Assembly (NCBI GenBank): GCA_013151865.1
Contig: JAADHN010000106.1
Span: 1-34,924, forward strand
Source: Kiritimatiellota bacterium
GTDB taxonomy: Bacteria > Verrucomicrobiota > Lentisphaeria > Oligosphaerales > JAADHN01
DNA length: 34,924 bases
Direction of reading: 5' to 3'
In this document: positions 7,930-15,038 of the stretch, one piece after another
Position numbering within the stretch: the first letter of the stretch is position 1
Layout of the letters: each line of letters starts with the position of its first letter
Program-made: the position numbers and the translations under genes
The notes under the pieces: generated by a model
The model's database searches: none
The model's input: only the letters and a program-made list of their open reading frames with translations
What the model was told of the DNA's origin: nothing

Positions 7930-10900
7930 TCATGGTTTCTTTGGGGCGCCGAGGGCCTCGAATTTCTCACGAGCCGTGTTGCTGACCCGGAACTCGTCGA
8001 CCAGGCCGCGGAAACTCAGGTCCGCGTACCAGGCGGAGTGGTCGGGCTTGTCTTTCACGTACCAGGGCCGACATCCGATCCAGAGAACGTCGTTGGTGCA
8101 CGCGTACGGCGGGCCGGTTTTCTTGCCGGCGACATCGAGACGTCCGTTTAGGTAGATGCGGATGGGCGTATTGCGACCCCACGTCACGGCCACATGCGTC
8201 CAGGTTGCATCGGGAAGTACGGTTTTCGCAACAACGGTCTCGGCGCCGTCTTTGCGGACGATGCCGGCCCTAACGCGACTGTCCGAGCCGACGTAGATGT
8301 CCAACTTGGTATTCCCGACCGAGCCGATACTCGCGACCGTGGCGTGCTTCCGTTGCGGCCCCAGCGGTTTGATCCAGCATTCGACCGTGCCGTCCGCCGG
8401 CAGTCGCACCGAGGTCCGGATACCGGTGCGCGGCTTGGCCGGTGCATTGAAAAACGCCGCCCGGTCTTGACCGTTGCGGACCGAAATCGTGCCCTCACCG
8501 TATTCCTCGTTCGCCATCCATCCGGGGACGGGCCGGTTGAAGTCCAAGAGCACCTGGGTGTGGGCGTCCCGCACCAGGGGCAGACGCAGGCGTCCCTGGG
8601 TGATGGCGCCCGGTCGCGGGGACTGCAGGCGCACGAATTTCCAGATGCCGCCGTAGGCCGAGTCGTCGTAAACGGCCACCACAATGGTATTGAGTGCATC
8701 GACCCGGACCTGCTTCGTGATGTCGATCGAGAATGCACGGTCCCAGCCTTTGCCGCCTTTGCCGAGTTTGTGCGCGCCGGCAAGTCGGCCATTGACGTAG
8801 ACCAGAGCGTCGCCGTCCACTGCGCCGAAAAAAAGGTCAATACGGCGGTTGCGAAATCCTCCGGGGATGTGAACCTGCGTGCGGTACCAGGCCCAGCCGT
8901 CGTAGCCCGGGTATCCTGCGTTCTCCCACCACACGCCAATGGGGATGGTGTTCCAGGAGGAATCGTCGAAGTCCGGTTTGAACCAGCCTTTTGCTCGCCC
9001 TTGTCCCTGCGGATCAAGGCTGAATCGCCAGCGCTGCGGGATGGCGCAGACTGTATCGCACACCGCCATGATCCGGCCGAAGTCCCGGAGTTTCCCGGCG
9101 AGGTCGGCCACATGCTGCCTCAGGTGCCCGCCGGGCTCCGAATCCAGGGAGGCAAATACGAACCGGCCTTCATCGATGCGCGCCAGCCAATCATGCAACG
9201 CTTGCGCTTCGGCGGCGGCCTCCGTGAGTTCCCCCTTTTTCATGAGCGCGGCGATCTCCCTGGCATACCGGTCGAGACCGGCTTTTCGCTCCTGCTTTCC
9301 CGGGCAGATGTCGTTCATCCATTCGAGCAACGCGCGGCCTGCGGCCAGGGCTTTCTCGAAGTCTCCCGTTTTCTCGAATCGGTCCATGCGCGCGGCACGG
9401 CCGGCAAACTCGAGGCCAAATTCCAGGCGGCGCACCCGCGCACGAATCAGCCGGGTGTCGGCTCTGCGAGCCGCTTCCTTCAGAAGTTCCCGGGCGCCGG
9501 CCATCACCGCCGGCGTAAAAACAGGCGCGATGTAGGCGCCGCCGGACATCACCGGAATGCCGGCCGCGGCCACAGCACGCTCGAGAACCAAATGGTATTG
9601 TTTGACCGCGCCGCCCGCCTTGCCGAAGAAGTTCCGGCAGTAATCGTCCAGCAGATCGTCCTCGTTCTGGGACGGGTCCCACAGCAATCGCGCGGCCAGC
9701 CAGTAATTGAAGCCCTGGCTGCCCCAGTGGCGGGGACCGAGCTGATAACACCCTTCGAGCCGCAGTTTGTGGTAGTAACGGATATTGGCTGCAATCGCCC
9801 GGCGGATGGGCATCGGGCCGAACCACTGGTAGCCGGACCAATACTCGTACGTACTCAGGTGCTTCAGGAGGCGCCGGTACCCGGTGAAAACGGCCCGGAG
9901 CCGTTGGTTTTGGGGCGATGTTCCCGTTTCGATGGGCTCGGCGTAATTCGAGTACGCGGAAGCATAGGTGCAGATGCGTCCGTGCAGGTTCGCCGGCAGC
10001 GCCTTCAGGTGCGGCGGGACTTCCGTGTAGTCACTGTAGATGTACCATCCGAGAATGGCATTCGGGGCTTTTGCCGCGACCTTTCGCGCCACTTCCGCGT
10101 TGAATGCCGTCACCCGCGGCGCCATGGACACCGTGCCGTAAGGTGTACGCAGCGCCGGGGCGTCCATGGCGCGGCAGGCATCGCATTCACACCATCCATG
10201 CCCGTCGTTGGGGCCGATCCCCAATACCTGCATTTGCGGGTTCGCCGCACAGGCGCCGAGCACGAACTCGACGAATCGGTCCGCCAGCCCCGGCGCGGAC
10301 AGGCACAGTTGTCCGTTGGGCGTGCGTTTGCCGTCGACGAGCGGGAACCATTCCGGGTGCTCCTCGAAGTACCGCTTGGGGGGCACTGCCGTGTGGTACA
10401 TGTGCGAAAACCATTCGTACCAAAGGCCGCCCCATTCTGGGCCGCCCCACGCGTTGCCGTTGTAGCGATTGCGCACGGCCCACAATCCCTGGAACCCGCC
10501 CCGGTACGGGAACGCGGGTTTGTGCCGGTAGGCCAAGTCCGCGACCGTCAGCGTCTTCTGCCGCGGCACGACCTCACCGATGGGGCTGGGGTCGTACCAG
10601 CGGACCCCGAGCATGTACAGGAACTCGTAGACCCCGTACAACGTGCCGCGGTCCCGCACCCAGAGCTTGCCTTTCCGGTCCCGGATCGGCGGCTTTCTGC
10701 CGCCCACGATCCGGAGCAGGTTCGGCGAAACCGTGCGGACTACGCACTCCTCGACATCCAGCGAGTCCAGGAGTTTCTTGGGCACGTCGCGCGTTGCGCC
10801 CACCGTGATCACTGTCCCTGCCGGGCGTGCGGAGTCCGCAATAACGGCGAACGCCGCTCCCGTGATCTTCTCGAGGTATGCTTTCAGTTCTTCGGCCGCG

Positions 10901-11064
10901 AAACGTTCGCTGGTCAACGGGTGATCGGGGATCACGATCGTCGCGTTCGCCTTCCCGGCACGGGCAAGGAGAACGGATTGCGAACGGGCAGTCGCCGGGA
11001 AGCCGGCGGCGAGAACCATGGCAGCCGTAACCAGTGCAAAAGGAAAGGCGATCAGGTTCTTCAT
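7930..11064 (-). CDS. Secreted DUF4838 protein with jelly-roll and LamG-like C-terminal domains
   Basis: A 1044-residue exported protein with a signal peptide in residues 1-29. Residues 37-175 resemble the alpha-glucuronidase N-terminal domain. Residues about 180-480 are DUF4838-like, with the signature GPNDGHGWCECDAC at 284-297 (Cys292, Cys294, Cys297). A helical region follows at 520-670. Residues 675-815 form a jelly-roll like the sugar-binding domain of GH2 enzymes (WYRTQVHIP, VYVNGRLAG). Residues 835-1035 are a LamG/concanavalin-like fold (VECWIKP, WTHVAVTW, YLNGRLD). DUF4838 is a family of unknown function found near glycan-degradation genes. The ATG at 11064 has a perfect AAGGAGG seven bases upstream, which settles the start. 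It is the first gene of the minus-strand group that continues to 3117. Confidence 0.88.
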   Translation of the reverse strand: MKNLIAFPFALVTAAMVLAAGFPATARSQSVLLARAGKANATIVIPDHPLTSERFAAEELKAYLEKITGAAFAVIADSARPAGTVITVGATRDVPKKLLDSLDVEECVVRTVSPNLLRIVGGRKPPIRDRKGKLWVRDRGTLYGVYEFLYMLGVRWYDPSPIGEVVPRQKTLTVADLAYRHKPAFPYRGGFQGLWAVRNRYNGNAWGGPEWGGLWYEWFSHMYHTAVPPKRYFEEHPEWFPLVDGKRTPNGQLCLSAPGLADRFVEFVLGACAANPQMQVLGIGPNDGHGWCECDACRAMDAPALRTPYGTVSMAPRVTAFNAEVARKVAAKAPNAILGWYIYSDYTEVPPHLKALPANLHGRICTYASAYSNYAEPIETGTSPQNQRLRAVFTGYRRLLKHLSTYEYWSGYQWFGPMPIRRAIAANIRYYHKLRLEGCYQLGPRHWGSQGFNYWLAARLLWDPSQNEDDLLDDYCRNFFGKAGGAVKQYHLVLERAVAAAGIPVMSGGAYIAPVFTPAVMAGARELLKEAARRADTRLIRARVRRLEFGLEFAGRAARMDRFEKTGDFEKALAAGRALLEWMNDICPGKQERKAGLDRYAREIAALMKKGELTEAAAEAQALHDWLARIDEGRFVFASLDSEPGGHLRQHVADLAGKLRDFGRIMAVCDTVCAIPQRWRFSLDPQGQGRAKGWFKPDFDDSSWNTIPIGVWWENAGYPGYDGWAWYRTQVHIPGGFRNRRIDLFFGAVDGDALVYVNGRLAGAHKLGKGGKGWDRAFSIDITKQVRVDALNTIVVAVYDDSAYGGIWKFVRLQSPRPGAITQGRLRLPLVRDAHTQVLLDFNRPVPGWMANEEYGEGTISVRNGQDRAAFFNAPAKPRTGIRTSVRLPADGTVECWIKPLGPQRKHATVASIGSVGNTKLDIYVGSDSRVRAGIVRKDGAETVVAKTVLPDATWTHVAVTWGRNTPIRIYLNGRLDVAGKKTGPPYACTNDVLWIGCRPWYVKDKPDHSAWYADLSFRGLVDEFRVSNTAREKFEALGAPKKP

Positions 11065-11070
11065 CGGGGG

Positions 11071-11077
11071 CCTCCTT
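11071..11077 (-). promoter_or_regulatory. Strong ribosome binding site of the DUF4838 gene
   Basis: AAGGAGG on the minus strand, six bases from the ATG at 11064. It fixes the start and excludes the long upstream extension of the frame. Confidence 0.85.
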
Positions 11078-11114
11078 GCCTGACTTTCCACAACGCGATT
11101 CCAGAAAAAAACAC

Positions 11115-11120
11115 AGTATA
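11115..11120 (-). promoter_or_regulatory. Candidate -10 box upstream of the DUF4838 gene
   Basis: TATACT on the minus strand matches five of six bases of TATAAT, about 50 bases before the start codon. A TCGACA that could be a -35 box lies 23 bases away, which is too far, so this is weak. Confidence 0.22.
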
Positions 11121-11231
11121 CGACGGGATCCGTTCCTTTCATTTGTCGAAGGCCGAGATTGAACGTGTCCGCAGAGCACAAAGGGCGTACGAGCCGCGGG
11201 AGTTGTCGCTTTTCGCCAGGGGCGAATCGCT

Positions 11232-11270
11232 GTCCGCCTGAGGCGGACCCGTCTCTCCCGCCAAGCGGGA
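11232..11270. repeat. Two-part palindromic repeat, copy 1
   Basis: A 17-bp palindrome (GTCCGCC-TGA-GGCGGAC) is followed after 7 bp by a 15-bp palindrome (TCCCGC-CAA-GCGGGA). The same two-part design with the same spacing recurs 106 bp further on. Both are potential hairpins in RNA or cruciforms in DNA. Confidence 0.8.
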
Positions 11271-11337
11271 TCGGCTGGGGGGAGCACAGGGCGGCAGAGC
11301 GAGTCCGCGAGCGACCCGGCGCAACAGGGGCTGCGGA

Positions 11338-11376
11338 GCCCGCCTGAGGCGGACGTGCCTGTCCCGCTCTGCGGGA
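11338..11376. repeat. Two-part palindromic repeat, copy 2
   Basis: GCCCGCC-TGA-GGCGGAC (one arm base changed from copy 1), 7 bp spacer, then TCCCGC-TCT-GCGGGA. The arms are conserved while the loop of the second palindrome differs (TCT against CAA). This is the pattern expected if the paired structure is what is kept. Confidence 0.8.
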
Positions 11377-11503
11377 ACGAAAGCTCACCCGAAATCGCAT
11401 TCGCGCGCGGCCACGCACCCTTTGCGACCGGGCTCGAGATTGCGATCCTGCTCTATACTCTATACGAGCGGTTCGGTGTGAAAGGACCTCTGATAAGAGA
11501 GCC

Positions 11504-11517
11504 CGTGCCCGGGCACG
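11504..11517. promoter_or_regulatory. 14-bp perfect palindrome, operator-like
   Basis: CGTGCCCGGGCACG is fully self-complementary and lies in the upstream region of the plus-strand glycosidase. It could bind a dimeric regulator, but a GC-rich genome gives such sites by chance, and no regulator gene is near. Confidence 0.25.
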
Positions 11518-11958
11518 CGTCGAGTGCGGCGACATCAACTTCTCCTATAGCCGCCACAAGCGTTGTCTGCAAGCGAGAACGTCGAAACCCGTGCAGGAAG
11601 GGACGTCCGAGAAAGTGTCTGTGCGCCCGAGTGGCGCCGACGGCTTGCGACGGCTCGGGTTGAGCGATCGCCGGGCGGATATCTTTCCCGCATACCTGGA
11701 GTGCTATATTGGCGCAAAACGGATCGGAGGCCGCCGCCATGTCCGTGGTCCGAGGCAGCGGAACGCGATGAGGCGGTTCCGACTGTTCCGGTCGGGGGAA
11801 CATGGCGGAATCGAGTCCGTCGAGCGGCGTCATGGCCGCGAGTGCCCGGGTTTCGGCACTGGAGGGCGTCCGTGCAAAGGCGCGCGCCGGAATACGACAA
11901 TGAAGGGGGCCCCCATGAGGATACTACGGCAGGCTGTGCGGACAGGGGTGTCGGCTTC

Positions 11959-11965
11959 GGAGGGG
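11959..11965 (+). promoter_or_regulatory. Ribosome binding site supporting a GTG start
   Basis: GGAGGGG stands just before the GTG at 11969; counted from GGAGG the spacer is five bases. It favours this GTG over the in-frame ATGs at 11900 and 11915. The ATG at 11915 has a weaker AAGGGGG. Confidence 0.55.
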
Positions 11966-11968
11966 ACG

Positions 11969-14900
11969 GTGGTCATCAAACGGATTTGGCTGGTTGCAGT
12001 TTGCGTCGTGGCGGGCGTTCGGGGAGAAACTGCCGTCGAACGCGAAGTGCTCTTAGACGATTGTCGCGACCCTGTTTCCTGGCGGGAGAACATGGGGCGT
12101 GAGTTTCCGGGGGCGACTGGCGAGGTAGGGCCGGGGACTGCGCCCGACGGTACGCAGTGCGTGCGTGCCCGGCTGGATTTTCGGGGGGGCGGACGGTATG
12201 CCGGTATGGAACGCATCGTGCGGATTCCGCAGACGTCAGTGCTGTCTTTCCAGGTTTGGTCGGAGGGGTTCAAGCGCGGCATGGTCCGTCTCCGGGACGT
12301 GACCAACCAGGAACACGCGGCGGGTTTTTCCGTGACGCCCGGACGCTGGAGCGATGTTCGCCTGTCGCTGACGCCCGCAGTCTTCAGCGGGCACTGGCAC
12401 GGCGCGGACGACGGCCGTTTTCACTGGCCGGTGCGCCGGATGCTCGTGGCCATGCAGCCGGGTCCGGAACGCACGGGACGGGTGTTCCTCCGGAATGTGA
12501 CTCTTCGGACAGCGGCGCCCGGCGTGCGCTGGGAGGTGCGTGTGGGGACTCTCTATCCGGGCAACGTGGCCTTCTTGGACGAATGCCCGGCGTCCGTGAC
12601 TGTTCGACTTCGGAACCGGCTTCGGGAGATGCGTAACGTCCGCGTAACCTGGGAGATCGCGGACGCGGACGGTCGTCGCGTGGTTTCGGGCGGGCGGCCG
12701 GAAGCTGTCGGGCCGTGGGGGACCGTAGAACGGAACATTCAACTCGATCCGCGGAGACCGGGGTGGTATCACGTTCAGGTGCGGGTATTGGAAGCCGGCA
12801 GGCAAGTCGGAGGGGGGGAGGGTGCGGTCGGCATCGTGGCGCGCCCGCGCAATCTGGAAAGGGACGACGATTTCTCGTTTTTCGGGATGCACCCCAGCGA
12901 CCCGGCGGCCGCGAGCCGGATCGGGGTGAAGTGGGCACGGCTGCAACGGGCGTGGTGGTGGGGGGAGAGCATCAAGGGGCGATACTATTGGCCGGACAAG
13001 GGCTTGGATTCGGCCCGGGAGCGTCATATCAAGGTGTTGCTGACCTTGCATTACGGGCCGCCGGGTTGGGCTGTGAAGGAGATCGGCAAAGATAAGGTCT
13101 GGCCGCCCCCGAAAAAGCTCTTGGACGACTGGGCCGGTTATGTCCGGGCTTGCGTGGAGCGCTACCGTGGCAAAGTCGCCTGCTACGAGATCCAGAACGA
13201 ACCCGACCTGACATGCTGGCGGCAGCCCAAGCTGTCGTTCGAGGATGGCGTCCGGTCGTACGTGGCGATTTTTCGGCGCGCCGCGGCGGTGATTCGGGAA
13301 CTCGACCCTGGCGTTCCGATTGCCGGGGTGGACGTGAGCGGCGGCGACTATCGGAGTCGGTTCCGCTACTCCAAGGCTGTTCTGGAAAAAATCGCGCCGT
13401 TGCTCGATGTTTACACTGGGCATCCGTATGCGTCGCCGCGTTATTTCGGGTCGGGCAAGCGCCCGCTGTTGCCCTTCCGGAATCGGCTGATCGAAAAACT
13501 GCGCAGTTCGCAAGTCATGCTCCGCGCCTTCGGCTGTTCCGATCGCGTTTGGGTGGGCGAAAAGGGCTGGGGGCTGGATATCCGTGAGCCACTCGACGGT
13601 CCGTACTCATTCGCCTATGCCCGTTGTGTGGCCCGAGCCTTGATCACGGGGCGTTCGGTGCCCGGCGTGGACCGTTGGTTCTGGTTTCTCCAGAACGGCT
13701 GCAACGAACGCGGCTACGAGTACGGGTTGTGGCGCGGCGACGTGGCCCAGCCGTTGCCCGCCGCTGTCGCGTATGCCGCTGCAGCACGCTTTCTGTATCA
13801 TGCCGTCCCGGCGTCCCGGGAGCCGGCGCTTCCCCAAGGGCTCCGAGGGTTCGTGTTTCGTTGCGCGGACCTGGAGCGCGCGGTCGTATCGATATGGTCG
13901 TTACAGGACGACTATCGGCTCCGGGCCGATTGGCCGGAGGGAACGGCGGCCTTCGATATGTGGGGGCGCGCGTGCAATGTCGGCGCCGGCCTGAGAATAT
14001 CGCAGGCGCCGGTTTACCTCACGGCGCCGCTCCGGGCTGCAGACCGGCTCATGCGAGTGATCGAGACAGCGCATTTCGAGCCCGGTCGCCCGGTCCGGGT
14101 CGAGTCGGTTCGTTTCCGGACAATCGACCGTCTGGCCGTGTCTCTGGTCAGTCGGGTCGACCGGGAAGTCCGCGTGGAGGTGAGAGCAGGGAAGCGGTCC
14201 GGGTCGTTTCGTCTCCCCGGGATGGTCGCGCGCACCGCGTTTCTTCCCGTGGAAAGGTTGGGGGTGGACGGAAGCGTCCGGGCCGCCGCGCCGCTTTCGG
14301 TGCGCGTCTTGGTCGATGGCGCAACGCTCTGGTCCGGCGACGTCCCGCAGCGTTTCCTGCCCTGTGTGCGGCGCCCCCCGGGCCTCGGTTCGGGAATGCG
14401 GTTTCCGGCGTCGGGTGCACCGGCGCTGCGACTCGACCGGCGCGAGTTCCTGCTGCCGCCGGACCCGAACATCGGTTGGAGCGGTCCGGCAGACCTCAGC
14501 GCGACAGCGCGATGGAGTTGGGACCGCAAAGCGTTCTATCTTGAGGTCGCAGTTCGCGATGATGTCCACGCCGCGCCCTTCACCGGCCGCGGCAACTTCT
14601 GGAAAAGCGACAGTCTGCAGGTTGCCTTCGACCCGGAAAACGATGCCGGCCCGGATACGGAGTTCGACGAGGACGACCGCGAATTCGGGTGCGTGCTGGG
14701 GAGCGACGGTGCGCGGGTGTTCCGTACGTTTCCCGCGCCGTACTCGGTGGTGAGTTTTCCCTGTCGGGTCCGCCGGGAAAAGGACGTTACGGTTTATGTG
14801 CTGGCCGTTCCCTGGAGCGCCCTCGGCATTCGTCCGAAAGCGGGTCGGGTGTTCTCGCTCGATTTCATCGTGAACGACAACGACGGGAACGGCCGCGGGT

Positions 14901-14977
14901 ATTGGCTCGGGCCCCGGCCCGGAATCGGGGAAGCCAAACGTCCGGGCCGTTTCCTGGACCTTGTCCTGAGCGAGTGA
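11969..14977 (+). CDS. Secreted clan-A glycoside hydrolase with CBM9-like C-terminal domain
   Basis: A 1002-residue protein if started at GTG 11969, which gives a compact signal peptide (KRIWLVAVCVVAGVRG). Residues 20-295 are beta-rich and include a CBM-like and an Ig-like segment. Residues 300-640 are a (beta/alpha)8 barrel: EIQNEP places the acid/base at Glu411, and VGEKGW places the nucleophile at Glu531, with HPYAS between them. This is the layout of GH5/GH39-type clan-A enzymes, but I cannot assign a family. The last ~180 residues (WSGPADLS, FYLEVAVRDD, WKSDSLQVAFDP, VPWSALG) resemble CBM9-type modules. It stands alone on the plus strand and converges with the DUF1080 gene. ATG 11915 is an alternative start that would lengthen the region before the signal. 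Confidence 0.82.
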   Translation: MVIKRIWLVAVCVVAGVRGETAVEREVLLDDCRDPVSWRENMGREFPGATGEVGPGTAPDGTQCVRARLDFRGGGRYAGMERIVRIPQTSVLSFQVWSEGFKRGMVRLRDVTNQEHAAGFSVTPGRWSDVRLSLTPAVFSGHWHGADDGRFHWPVRRMLVAMQPGPERTGRVFLRNVTLRTAAPGVRWEVRVGTLYPGNVAFLDECPASVTVRLRNRLREMRNVRVTWEIADADGRRVVSGGRPEAVGPWGTVERNIQLDPRRPGWYHVQVRVLEAGRQVGGGEGAVGIVARPRNLERDDDFSFFGMHPSDPAAASRIGVKWARLQRAWWWGESIKGRYYWPDKGLDSARERHIKVLLTLHYGPPGWAVKEIGKDKVWPPPKKLLDDWAGYVRACVERYRGKVACYEIQNEPDLTCWRQPKLSFEDGVRSYVAIFRRAAAVIRELDPGVPIAGVDVSGGDYRSRFRYSKAVLEKIAPLLDVYTGHPYASPRYFGSGKRPLLPFRNRLIEKLRSSQVMLRAFGCSDRVWVGEKGWGLDIREPLDGPYSFAYARCVARALITGRSVPGVDRWFWFLQNGCNERGYEYGLWRGDVAQPLPAAVAYAAAARFLYHAVPASREPALPQGLRGFVFRCADLERAVVSIWSLQDDYRLRADWPEGTAAFDMWGRACNVGAGLRISQAPVYLTAPLRAADRLMRVIETAHFEPGRPVRVESVRFRTIDRLAVSLVSRVDREVRVEVRAGKRSGSFRLPGMVARTAFLPVERLGVDGSVRAAAPLSVRVLVDGATLWSGDVPQRFLPCVRRPPGLGSGMRFPASGAPALRLDRREFLLPPDPNIGWSGPADLSATARWSWDRKAFYLEVAVRDDVHAAPFTGRGNFWKSDSLQVAFDPENDAGPDTEFDEDDREFGCVLGSDGARVFRTFPAPYSVVSFPCRVRREKDVTVYVLAVPWSALGIRPKAGRVFSLDFIVNDNDGNGRGYWLGPRPGIGEAKRPGRFLDLVLSE

Positions 14978-14995
14978 ACGCCGCGGGGCGGGGTT

Positions 14996-15014
14996 CGCCG
15001 GCGGCCCTCCGGCG
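14996..15014. terminator. GC-rich hairpin between convergent genes
   Basis: CGCCGG and CCGGCG form a 6-bp stem with a 7-base loop in the 61-bp gap between two converging stop codons. No T-tract is present. Confidence 0.35.
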
Positions 15015-15038
15015 CGTCGTCTGAACCTGTATGCGCGA

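Larger units (their letters stand above)
11065..11968. other. 904-bp divergent intergenic region with palindromic repeats
   Basis: This region separates the minus-strand secreted operon from the plus-strand glycosidase. It holds two copies of a two-part palindromic repeat (11232-11376), a 14-bp perfect palindrome at 11504-11517, and a duplicated CTATAC-containing AT-rich patch at 11451-11466. On the minus strand, TATACT at 11115-11120 could be the -10 box of the DUF4838 gene, but no good -35 box is seen. Open frames here lack protein-like composition. The last ~70 bases may be coding if the glycosidase starts upstream of 11969. Confidence 0.5.

Noticed and set aside
8194-11241. 1015-codon plus-strand open frame opposite the DUF4838 gene
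   Set aside because: The opposite strand has a signal peptide, perfect ribosome binding site and domains. This frame lacks any motif and results from codon bias.
11440-11466. Possible promoter for the plus-strand glycosidase (TTGCGA with TATACT or TATACG)
   Set aside because: Spacers are 8 or 15 bases, neither convincing, and the site is about 500 bases from the start codon.
11453-11833. Small minus-strand open frame in the 11.1-12.0 kb gap
   Set aside because: No ribosome binding site, no family motif, and Arg/Pro/Ala-rich content like the shadows elsewhere.
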